NCBI GenBank assembly: GCA_964475955.1
Contig: CAYYZY010000062.1
Span: 1 to 38,574, forward strand
Length of the DNA stretch: 38,574 nucleotides
Reading direction: 5' to 3'
DNA from: DATKZH01 sp964475955
GTDB taxonomy: Bacteria > Planctomycetota > Planctomycetia > Pirellulales > Thermoguttaceae
The notes under the pieces were generated by a model. It had not been told where the DNA came from, made no database searches, and worked only from the letters and a program-made list of their open reading frames with translations. Below are positions 14,202 through 21,433 of this stretch, piece after piece. Numbering within the stretch: position 1 is the stretch's first letter; each line of letters begins with the position of its first letter. The position numbers and the translations under genes were made by a program.

Positions 14202-16601
14202 ATGCGATTGACACTCCGCACCATGCTGGCGTACGTCGACGATCTTCTGGAACCGGAAGACGCCGAGGAGATCCGCAAGAAGATCGACGAGAGCGAGTTC
14301 GCCTCGAACCTGCTGCACCGGATTCGCGACGTAATGCGCCGCCTGCGACTCGGCACGCCGGACGGCTCCGACCGGGCCCCGCGACTCGACCCCAACACCG
14401 TGGCCGAGTATCTCGACAACTCGCTGGCGCCGGACCGGGTACTCGACTTCGAGAAGATCTGCCTTGAGTCCGACGTCCACCTGGCCGAGGTCGCCTGTTG
14501 CCACGAGATCCTGGCCCTGGTGCTCGGGGAGCCGGCCGAGGTGGAGCCGGCCAGTCGGCAGCGGATGTACCAGTTGGCCAACCTCGCCGAGTCCAAAGAA
14601 CCTCCCAAGACGGACGAAGGCGCCGTGGAGAAGACGCCGGCCGAACCGCCCCGCGCCGCAGTCGCGGCCCCCGCGCCCGTCGAACCGCCGCCGGTGGAAT
14701 CGCGTCGGCCGGAGGCCGATCGCCACAAGGCCGCCCGGCCCTTCAGTTGGTGGCCCACGGCAACCGCGGTCACCGTGACCGTGGTCGTGGTGATCCTGTT
14801 GCTGGCGATCACCGGGCAGTTGGAGTCGGGCTCCGTGCTGGGGAAGCTTCTTGCCTTCCGTTGGCTCAGGCAGCCGGCGGCCGAGGCGCCGGAAGTGCCG
14901 ACCGTCGCTCCGCAAGTACCTGGTGTAGGCCCCAGCGTACCGGAGCCGGCGGAAGAGCCGATCGCTTCGAAGGAGGAGGCGGAACCGGCGGCCGAAGCCG
15001 GGGCGTCCGGCGGAGAGGTGCCGGGCGAGCCCCCTGGCGAAACGCCCGAGGCGGCGCAAGGGGGGCCGTCTGGCGAGCCGTCGGGTGCGGCCGGTGCGGG
15101 AGACGCAATGAGCGATACGGCGGAACCGGGGGGGTCCGTTCCCAAGGAGCCGGTCGAACCGCCCCCAACCATCGAGCCGGCGCCGACGGAACCGGGCGCT
15201 TCGCCCACGGCACCGGCAGTTGCTCCGGACGTGGAGCCCGGGCGCGAGACAACCATGCCTCGGCCGGAGGGCTCAACCGTGCCCCCGCTCGATCAGCCGC
15301 CGGTGGCCAAGACGCCCGAAACCGAGGGCACGGAGAAGGCGGCGGCCGAGAAGCCGCAGCCGGCGGCCGGCGAGGAAGGGCCGGCGCCGGCCGCCCCGCT
15401 CCCCTCGCAGGTGGTCGGCGAGTTGGACGCGCCGATGCAGGTCCTGCTGGCGTTCGACGCCGACTCGGGCACCTGGCACCGCTTGCCGAGTGAGACCAAG
15501 GTAACGGTCCAGACCCGCTATCTCTCCCCCCCTACGTTCCGCCCGATGCTGCGCCTGGACGATGGAACGCAGATCCGGCTCGTCGGCGGCACGCAGCTCG
15601 AGCTGCTCCCGCCAGACGAAGCGGGGACCGCAGGCGTGGCGGTCGCCTTCGGGCGACTGGTCGTCGACGGGCCCGAGAAGCCGGGCGGCCGCCTTCGACT
15701 GGTCATGGGGGAACGTTCCGGGGTGATCACATTTGCGACCCCCGAGGCGCGGCTGGCCGTCGAGGTGTTCCGGATTCCCACCTCGGGCGCCGATCCGGAG
15801 ACGCAACCGGGGCCCCTCATGGCCCTGCTCTTCACCGAGTCGGGGAGCGTGTCGTGGCAGGAAGGCGGGCAGGGCGAACCGGTGTCCCTCGAAGCGCCCA
15901 GCCAAGTGACGGTCAACGACCAGGCGCCCGCGCCGGAAGCGGTCGAGGAGTTTCCCGAGTGGATCGCGGCCGACACGATGAGCCTCCTGGACCAGAGGGC
16001 GTCGAACACCGTGGAGTCGGAGTGGGCTCTGGACAAGCACGCGGCCTGGACGCTCCGCGAGTTGGCGGTCAGCCCGCTCGGGCAGCGCCGGCGAGAGGTC
16101 CGCTTCTTGGCGCTGCGGTGCCTCGACTACGTGGGCGACTTCGAGCTGTTGGTCGCCGCGCTCGACGAGCCGGAAGAGCGCATGCTGTGGCCGGACTACG
16201 TGGAGCAGCTGCGCGCGGCGGTACAGCGGAGCCCGCAGGCCGCGGCGCAGGTCCGCACGGCGATGGAGGACCTCCACGGCGTGGAAGGAGCCACGCTCTA
16301 CGAGATGCTCTGGAAGTACGACGACGACACGCTCGAAGCCGAGGAGGCGGCCCGGCTGGTGCGGGCACTCGATCACGACACGCTTGCCTTCCGCGTCGTC
16401 GCCATCCAGACCCTGCGAAGGACCACCAAGCTGACGATCAACTACCGGCCCGAGGAGCCGGCCGCCAAGCGCCGCCCCTGGATCGCCAAGTGGGAAAAGC
16501 GCCTGCTATCGAGCAAACCGGCCCCCGGGTCGGAGGGCGCGGCCGAAGGAACGTCGACGGGCGTCGAGGCCCCGGCCGTGGAACCGCCGTTCGACTTCTG
16601 A
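14202..16601 (+). CDS. Large single-pass membrane protein with FecR-like periplasmic domain
   Basis: 799 aa; ATG at 14202 with GGGAGG about 8 bases upstream (the open frame starts earlier, without support). The cytoplasmic N-terminus (1-180) is helical and acidic, with RTMLAYVDDLLEPEDAEEIR and a second copy-like segment DPNTVAEYLDNSLAPDRVLD. That resembles the short helical start of anti-sigma-type proteins but has no zinc ligands. One transmembrane helix follows (about 185-205, AVTVTVVVVILLLAI), then about 200 residues of low-complexity Pro/Glu/Ala linker. A beta-rich domain (about 405-580) has FecR-like features: LRLDDGTQIRLVGGTQLELL, FGRLVVDGPE, FTESGSVSWQE. The C-terminal helical region has WI-D-S-E repeats of unknown role. 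It probably transmits or scaffolds an envelope signal; no sigma factor gene is adjacent. Confidence 0.75.
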   Translation: MRLTLRTMLAYVDDLLEPEDAEEIRKKIDESEFASNLLHRIRDVMRRLRLGTPDGSDRAPRLDPNTVAEYLDNSLAPDRVLDFEKICLESDVHLAEVACCHEILALVLGEPAEVEPASRQRMYQLANLAESKEPPKTDEGAVEKTPAEPPRAAVAAPAPVEPPPVESRRPEADRHKAARPFSWWPTATAVTVTVVVVILLLAITGQLESGSVLGKLLAFRWLRQPAAEAPEVPTVAPQVPGVGPSVPEPAEEPIASKEEAEPAAEAGASGGEVPGEPPGETPEAAQGGPSGEPSGAAGAGDAMSDTAEPGGSVPKEPVEPPPTIEPAPTEPGASPTAPAVAPDVEPGRETTMPRPEGSTVPPLDQPPVAKTPETEGTEKAAAEKPQPAAGEEGPAPAAPLPSQVVGELDAPMQVLLAFDADSGTWHRLPSETKVTVQTRYLSPPTFRPMLRLDDGTQIRLVGGTQLELLPPDEAGTAGVAVAFGRLVVDGPEKPGGRLRLVMGERSGVITFATPEARLAVEVFRIPTSGADPETQPGPLMALLFTESGSVSWQEGGQGEPVSLEAPSQVTVNDQAPAPEAVEEFPEWIAADTMSLLDQRASNTVESEWALDKHAAWTLRELAVSPLGQRRREVRFLALRCLDYVGDFELLVAALDEPEERMLWPDYVEQLRAAVQRSPQAAAQVRTAMEDLHGVEGATLYEMLWKYDDDTLEAEEAARLVRALDHDTLAFRVVAIQTLRRTTKLTINYRPEEPAAKRRPWIAKWEKRLLSSKPAPGSEGAAEGTSTGVEAPAVEPPFDF

Positions 16602-16633
16602 ATCGCCGTGCGCCAGCTCCCGGGGCGCTGTCG

Positions 16634-16655
16634 GGAACGGGCTCTGCCCCGTTCC
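16634..16655. repeat. REP-like hairpin (GGAACGGG stem)
   Basis: GGAACGGG (16634-16641) pairs perfectly with CCCGTTCC (16648-16655) around a short loop. It lies 33 bp after the stop of the FecR-like gene and could also serve as its terminator. Confidence 0.5.
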
Positions 16656-16694
16656 GCGCTGCGGCATGTTTCAAGAGCCTTCGTTCGCATGACG

Positions 16695-16724
16695 GCGGAG
16701 CGCCGCGGAGGGCGCTCCCTACAG
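16695..16724. repeat. Dispersed 30-bp repeat, copy B
   Basis: Matches 10561-10590 at 28 of 30 positions; both end CTACAG. It lies between two other hairpins. Confidence 0.65.
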
Positions 16725-16742
16725 TTGCCCTCAGGCATGTCT

Positions 16743-16769
16743 GTAGGACGGCATGCCATTCCGTCCTAC
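16743..16769. repeat. 9-bp stem hairpin
   Basis: GTAGGACGG (16743-16751) and CCGTCCTAC (16761-16769) are perfect reverse complements with a 9-base loop. A similar GCACGG/CCGTGC unit appears in a cassette near 36215. Confidence 0.5.
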
Positions 16770-17239
16770 CGTGGTGCATCGGCCGAAGGCCGCAAGGGAG
16801 TCTCCTCACCCGTACCCACCCCCTCTTTGGGAACGGGCTTCGCCCGGTTTTCCGCGCGGCCCGGCACCGGGTGGGGGGCCGTTTCGTCACAGGATCCATG
16901 CAGGCCGGGCAAGCCGAAAAGCCGCTACAAAAGGGCATAGGGACCCACCCTTTGTGCCTATTTGCCGGAAACTGGCCCCGAACCCTCCCGTTCCGGGGCG
17001 GGTCCGAAAGAAGTGCTTGCGTTGTGGGAAGAGTTCTTGCTTCGCGGGGGCGGATTTCGGGGCGATCGGCGGCCGGTTTCGGCCGGAGAGGACGGGCGGC
17101 CCGTCGGCGCTAAGCTTTTACAAGGCAAATGGTTAATGGATGCGCGAAGTGGCCGGGCCCTGCCGTCGTGGGGCCGGGTGACGAGCTACACTTGGGGGAA
17201 CCGAAGGGGCTAAAGCAGGACGATCTTGCGTCTTTCGGT

Positions 17240-17268
17240 TTGTCGAGCGGCAGCGGTTCCGCTAGAAT
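17240..17268 (+). promoter_or_regulatory. Sigma70-type promoter for hpf-pts genes
   Basis: TTGTCG (17240-17245), a 17-bp spacer and TAGAAT (17263-17268) lie 56 bp upstream of the hpf GTG start. Spacing and -10 are close to consensus. Confidence 0.55.
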
Positions 17269-17324
17269 TTGCCATTTGGGAGGAGGCGCGACCTCTCCCC
17301 GGCTCGCAGCAAGGAGTTGACTCG

Positions 17325-17642
17325 GTGCAGACCAAGCTATCGGTTCGACATGGAAATCTGAGCGACGAGACCCAAGCGAGAATCCGGTCGAAGGTGGAGA
17401 AGCTGACGCGGCTGTTCGATCGGCTCACCGCGATCGAGGTCACGGTCGACCTGGAGCGGCGCGACGAGCCGATTGTGGATCTGCGCGTTTCGGCCGAGCA
17501 CAAGCACGACTTCACGGCGAGCAACCGATCCAACGATCTGATGGGCTCGGTGGATCAGGTGATGCACAAATTGGAGCAGCAGCTCCGAAAGTATAAGGAG
17601 AGGATCCAGGACCGCCACCGCACTCCGGCAGACCGGCAATGA
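17325..17642 (+). CDS. hpf: Ribosome hibernation-promoting factor, short form
   Basis: 105 aa; GTG at 17325 with AAGGAG 8 bases upstream. It has the S30AE/RaiA fold: VQTKLSVRHGNLSDETQARI at the start (strand then helix), a basic KVEKLTRLFDRLTAIEVTVDLE, VDLRVSAEHKHDF, then a long basic C-terminal helix with DLMGSVDQVMHKLEQQLRKY. It lacks the C-terminal dimerisation domain of long HPF, so it is the short HPF/YfiA type. The protein binds the decoding centre of idle 70S ribosomes in stationary phase. It stands just before ptsN, an order also known from the proteobacterial rpoN-hpf-ptsN locus, and probably shares its promoter. Confidence 0.93.
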   Translation: MQTKLSVRHGNLSDETQARIRSKVEKLTRLFDRLTAIEVTVDLERRDEPIVDLRVSAEHKHDFTASNRSNDLMGSVDQVMHKLEQQLRKYKERIQDRHRTPADRQ

Positions 17643-17787
17643 GCAGTGAGACGCGCCGGGCGGTCTCGGATTGGACACCACACCAACAAGGGGTCGGCCC
17701 TTCGGGCGCTCCGGCTCCGCCTTCGGGCGACCCCTCGGAGCCGGCCGAGGCCTTCGGGCCGCGCGTGATGATGAGGAGAATCCCTGC

Positions 17788-18264
17788 ATGAAGTTCGCCG
17801 ACTTTGTCGTCCCCGGCGCGATCCGCGCGGAATTGAGCGCCGCGGACAAAGAAGGGGTCATACGGGAGATGGTCCGGGCATTGAAGGACGGCCAGGCCAT
17901 CGAGGAAGACGAGTTCGAAAGCATCGTCAAGGCCATCCTGAAACGCGAAGAGCTGGGAAGCACCGGCATCGGCCGCGGCGTGGCCGTCCCGCACACCAAG
18001 CACCCGAGCGTCGACAAGCTGGTGGGCAACGTCGCCATCAGCGCCGAAGGCGTCGATTTCGACAGCCTCGACGGGGAGAAGGTCCACCTCTTCTTCCTCC
18101 TGATTTCGCCGCCCGACCGGCCGGGGGATCATTTGCGGGCGCTGGAGAATATCTCGCGCCAGCTTCGCGACGAGACGTTCTGCCGTTTCCTGAAGCAGTC
18201 GAAGACCGTCGAGGACATCCAGACGTTGTTGGAAGAGGCCGACAACGACCAGTTCGCCTCCTGA
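17788..18264 (+). CDS. ptsN: PTS EIIA component (PtsN/fructose type)
   Basis: 158 aa; ATG at 17788 with GAGGAGAA about 7 bases upstream. The EIIA-2 domain spans the protein. The phosphorylated His is H69 in GRGVAVPHTKHPS, close to His73 of E. coli PtsN. HLFFLLISPPDRPGDHLRAL and LLEEA at the end are typical for the family. It accepts phosphate from HPr. With no EIIB/EIIC permease in view, a regulatory role is more likely than sugar uptake. The 145-bp gap after hpf contains GC-rich symmetric DNA. Confidence 0.92.
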   Translation: MKFADFVVPGAIRAELSAADKEGVIREMVRALKDGQAIEEDEFESIVKAILKREELGSTGIGRGVAVPHTKHPSVDKLVGNVAISAEGVDFDSLDGEKVHLFFLLISPPDRPGDHLRALENISRQLRDETFCRFLKQSKTVEDIQTLLEEADNDQFAS

Positions 18265-18283
18265 ACTGCACACCCTCGGTCGC

Positions 18284-18637
18284 ATGAACCCCATGTCCCA
18301 GGCCAAGGCAACCCGCACGGTCACGGTCGCCAATCCCGATGGATTGCACATCCGGGCTGCGTCGGTGATTGCCAAGCTCACCGGGGAAGCGCCGGCCAAG
18401 GTGGAGTTGCTCAAGGGGAATCAGCGGGTCGACGCGAGCAGCATCCTCCAGATCATCTCCCTGGGGGCATTGGAGGGCGAGCAGTTGGTGCTGGAGGCCA
18501 CGGGGCAAGACGCCGACACCGTGCTGGAGGCGCTGGCCGAGCTGTTTGAAAACAAGTTCGACGAGGACGAGATAGGAACGAGCCAGCCCGCGAGACACCA
18601 CGAAGGGAATTCGCCAGAGACCGACGACCGCTCGTGA
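18284..18637 (+). CDS. ptsH: Phosphocarrier protein HPr
   Basis: 117 aa from ATG at 18284, or 114 aa from ATG at 18293; neither has a strong ribosome binding site, so coupling to ptsN is likely (the gap is 19 bp). The active-site region is NPDGLHIRAAS with His22 as the phosphorylated residue. The usual GLHARPA is altered: Ala to Ile and Pro to Ala. The second signature RVDASSILQIISLGA has Ser53 at the position of the regulatory Ser46 (31 residues after the His, as in classical HPr). The C-terminus has a short acidic and polar extension beyond the normal 85-90 residues. It passes phosphate from enzyme I to EIIA. Confidence 0.93.
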   Translation: MNPMSQAKATRTVTVANPDGLHIRAASVIAKLTGEAPAKVELLKGNQRVDASSILQIISLGALEGEQLVLEATGQDADTVLEALAELFENKFDEDEIGTSQPARHHEGNSPETDDRS

Positions 18638-18771
18638 CCCGCCGCCGAGGCCGGTCCGCTCGCACCCGCTGGCAGCACGAAAACACCCGACCAGAGACGT
18701 ACGGCCGCGACGCAGGAAGTGCGGCGACGCGCCCGGGCAGGCGGCGTGGCGTTCGGCCGTGAAGGAATCCG

Positions 18772-20514
18772 ATGCAGGAATTAGAGGGTATCGCCGTTTC
18801 GCCGGGCGTGGCCATCGGCGAAGCGCTGGTGATGGACAACGAGGGATTTCGCATTCCTCGGCGGTTCGTTTCGCGCGATGCCGTCGACGCCGAACTGGAT
18901 CGGCTCGACAAAGCCATCACCGCCGCCAGCGAGGAGGTGGCCCGCCGTCGCGACGCGGTCACCGAGGAGCTGGGCGAGAAGTACGGGGCGATCTTCGAGG
19001 CGCACCGGCAGATGCTCCGGGACGCGCGCCTGCGCGGCGAACTGGAGGAGATGATCCGCCAGCGCCACTACTCGCCCGAGTACGCCGTCAGCCGCACGTT
19101 GCGCCGCTACGTCCAGGTCTTCCAGAAGCTGGAAGGCAACGACTTGGCCGAGCGGGCGTACGACATCTTCGACGTGGAAAAGCGGCTTCTGCGCAATCTG
19201 CTCGGCCGCAGTCGCGAAGGCATCTCCCGGCTCACCTCGCCCGTGCTCGTGCTGGCCCACAACCTCACCCCGGGCGAAACGGCCAAGCTCGACCGCGCGT
19301 ACGTGAAGGGTTTCGTCACCGAGGTGGGGGGGCCGGGGGGCCACACGGCCATTTTGGCCGAGGCGTTGGAGATCCCGGCCGTGGTCGGCACCGGCCCCTT
19401 CCTGACGGAGGTGTCGGGCGGCGACGTGGTGATCATCGACGGCGACCAGGGGCGGGTGATCCTGCATCCCAACGAGGAAACCCTCGCCCGATACCGCCAC
19501 GAGGTCGAAGAGCACCGCTCGCTGGCCGCCCGGCTCGAAACGCTTCGCGACCTGCCGGCCGAAACGGCCGACGGGGTGCGCATCGAGCTGATGGCCAACA
19601 TCGAGTTCCCCCACGAGGTCGACCACTGCGTCGAACGGGGGGCCGACGGCGTGGGCCTCTACCGCACCGAGTTCCTCTACCTGGGGGCCGAGCCCGAGCC
19701 TGACGAAGAGGTCCACTACGACGCCTACTCGCGCGTGGTGGAGACCATGGCGGGCCGGCCGGTCACCATCCGCACGTTCGACCTGGGCGCCGACAAACTG
19801 CCCCACCTGGCGGCCCTCGACGAGGAGCGCAACCCGTTCCTCGGGCTGCGCAGCATCCGGCTGGCGCTGAGGAACCTGCCGATGTTCCGCCGTCAGTTGC
19901 GGGCGGCGCTTCGCGCGAGCGTGTTGGGGGAGTTGCGGATCATGTTTCCGCTGATCTCCACGCTGCTGGAGTTTCGCCAGGCGAAGATGGTGCTCTGCGA
20001 CGTGATGGAGGATCTCGAAGAACACGGCATCCCGTTCGACTCCGACGTGCCGGTGGGCATGATGGTCGAGGTTCCCTCGGCGGTGATGATGATCGAGCAG
20101 TTCGTCGAGGAGGTCGATTTCCTCAGCATCGGCACGAACGACCTGATCCAGTACACGCTGGCGGTCGACCGGAGCAACAAGGACGTGGTCGCCTTGTACA
20201 ACGCCGCCGACCCGGCGGTGCTGCGGCTGATTTCGATGACGGTCGAGGCGGGCCTGCGCAAGTCGGTTTCGGTGAGTCTTTGCGGGCAGATGAGCGGGAG
20301 CCCGGTCTACACGATGCTGCTTCTGGGCATGGGGCTGCGGCAGTTGAGCATGACCCCCAGCGCGATTTACGAGATCAAGAAGGTGTGCCGGAGCGTGACG
20401 ATCGAGCAGTGCGAGGCGGTCGCCCGTCGCGCCATGTCGATGGAAAACGCCCGGACCATCGAAAGCTTCCTGAGAGGAGAACTCGGACGGCACGTGCCGG
20501 AGTTGGGGCTTTAG
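18772..20514 (+). CDS. ptsI: Phosphoenolpyruvate-protein phosphotransferase (enzyme I)
   Basis: 580 aa; ATG at 18772 with AAGGAA 6 bases upstream. Full enzyme I architecture: N-terminal helical HPr-binding domain, swivelling His domain with the active His191 (GGPGGHTAILAEALEIPAVVG, near His189 of E. coli), then the PEP-binding barrel. The barrel has TEFLYLG, RTFDLGADK, NPFLGLRSIR, VPVGMMVEVPSA, FLSIGTNDLIQYTLAVDRSN and the Cys motif SLCGQMSGSP. It transfers phosphate from PEP to HPr and completes the phosphorelay hpf-ptsN-ptsH-ptsI. The usual TSH before the active His is replaced by GGH, a variation inside a well-conserved loop. Confidence 0.96.
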   Translation: MQELEGIAVSPGVAIGEALVMDNEGFRIPRRFVSRDAVDAELDRLDKAITAASEEVARRRDAVTEELGEKYGAIFEAHRQMLRDARLRGELEEMIRQRHYSPEYAVSRTLRRYVQVFQKLEGNDLAERAYDIFDVEKRLLRNLLGRSREGISRLTSPVLVLAHNLTPGETAKLDRAYVKGFVTEVGGPGGHTAILAEALEIPAVVGTGPFLTEVSGGDVVIIDGDQGRVILHPNEETLARYRHEVEEHRSLAARLETLRDLPAETADGVRIELMANIEFPHEVDHCVERGADGVGLYRTEFLYLGAEPEPDEEVHYDAYSRVVETMAGRPVTIRTFDLGADKLPHLAALDEERNPFLGLRSIRLALRNLPMFRRQLRAALRASVLGELRIMFPLISTLLEFRQAKMVLCDVMEDLEEHGIPFDSDVPVGMMVEVPSAVMMIEQFVEEVDFLSIGTNDLIQYTLAVDRSNKDVVALYNAADPAVLRLISMTVEAGLRKSVSVSLCGQMSGSPVYTMLLLGMGLRQLSMTPSAIYEIKKVCRSVTIEQCEAVARRAMSMENARTIESFLRGELGRHVPELGL

Positions 20515-20716
20515 CCCGCGGCGCCCTCGCAGGCGGCGCGGCGTGCCGGAACGCGGAAAACGAATCGGACGACACAACCCACGGGGCTTCGGCCTGTGCC
20601 GAGTCCCGCCGAAGCCGGCCTCTCGACGGCGTGCGATCCGCCCGCCGGAGAAGGCGGCCAGACACATTAGACGCGGTTCCCCGCCGCCAACGGCAGCGGC
20701 GGGGAAGCTCGAACCC

Positions 20717-21346
20717 ATGGTTCGACAACGAGTACGTATTCGCTTTGCCAAGCGCGGAGACCTGCGTTGGGTCGGACACCGGGACCTGGTCCGCTCCCTG
20801 GAGCGGCTGTTCCGGCGCGCCGGACTGCGGCTGGGGAGAAGCCAAGGTTTTCACCCTAAGCCCCGAATGAGCTTTCCCTCGGCTTTGGCCCTGGGGATCG
20901 AAGGACTCGACGAATTGATGGAACTGGAACTGGCCCAACCGCACCCCGCGCCGGAGCTGCTCGAGCGGCTCGCGCGCCACGCGAGCCCCGGCCTGACGTT
21001 CCACTCGGTCGAGATCGTCCCCCCGGGGACCCGCAAGCCACAGGCCGCAGGCGCCCGGTACCGGATCCCGATTCCCGCCCCGCGGCGCGGAGAGGTCGCC
21101 GACCGGACGGCCCGGCTTCTGGCCGCGTCTTCCTGGCCGGTCCCCCGCCCCGGGAAGCGCGGACCGATCGACGTCCGCCCCTTCCTCCGGGAGTTGACCC
21201 TCGAGGAAGGCACGCTCGCGATGCGGCTGTCGATCGGCCGCGGCCCGAGCGCCGGACCGCGCGACGTGCTTCGTGCCCTCGGGCTGGAAGCAATGGAGCG
21301 GGAGGGAGCCTGTCTGACGCGCACCACCGTGGAGCTCGATCCATGA
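20717..21346 (+). CDS. Radical-SAM-linked DUF2344 protein (TIGR03936 type)
   Basis: 209 aa; the chosen ATG at 20717 begins MVRQRVRIRFAKRGDLRWVG, the standard start of the family, followed by HRDLVRSLERLFRRAGL and GFHPKPRMSFPSALALGIEG. The end has LRALGLE and GACLTRTTVEL. In many bacteria this domain is fused to, or sits beside, a radical SAM (TIGR03960) protein, next to genes for RNase E/G and ribosomal protein L21/L27. The second context is seen here exactly, but the radical SAM partner is not in the 200 bp upstream and must be elsewhere or lost. Function is unproven; a link to tRNA or rRNA modification is often suggested. Confidence 0.9.
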   Translation: MVRQRVRIRFAKRGDLRWVGHRDLVRSLERLFRRAGLRLGRSQGFHPKPRMSFPSALALGIEGLDELMELELAQPHPAPELLERLARHASPGLTFHSVEIVPPGTRKPQAAGARYRIPIPAPRRGEVADRTARLLAASSWPVPRPGKRGPIDVRPFLRELTLEEGTLAMRLSIGRGPSAGPRDVLRALGLEAMEREGACLTRTTVELDP

Positions 21347-21433
21347 CGTCTTCGCCCTCCCATCCCCGCCCGGCGCCGAATGCCCGGCCGCGAATGCGTG
21401 CTCGCCGACCCTGCCGGTCCCAAAGGCGAGACG

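Larger units (their letters stand above)
16602..17239. other. Intergenic stretch rich in hairpin repeats
   Basis: No gene is supported. The stretch holds a GGAACGGG/CCCGTTCC hairpin (16634-16655), a related diverged unit near 16829, the 30-bp dispersed repeat (16695-16724) and a GTAGGACGG/CCGTCCTAC hairpin (16743-16769). It is a cluster of REP-like units after the FecR-like gene. Confidence 0.55.

Noticed and set aside
14100..15300. Long minus-strand ORFs opposite the FecR-like gene
   Set aside because: These are antisense shadows of GC-rich coding DNA with repetitive Gly/Ser/Arg content and no start signals.
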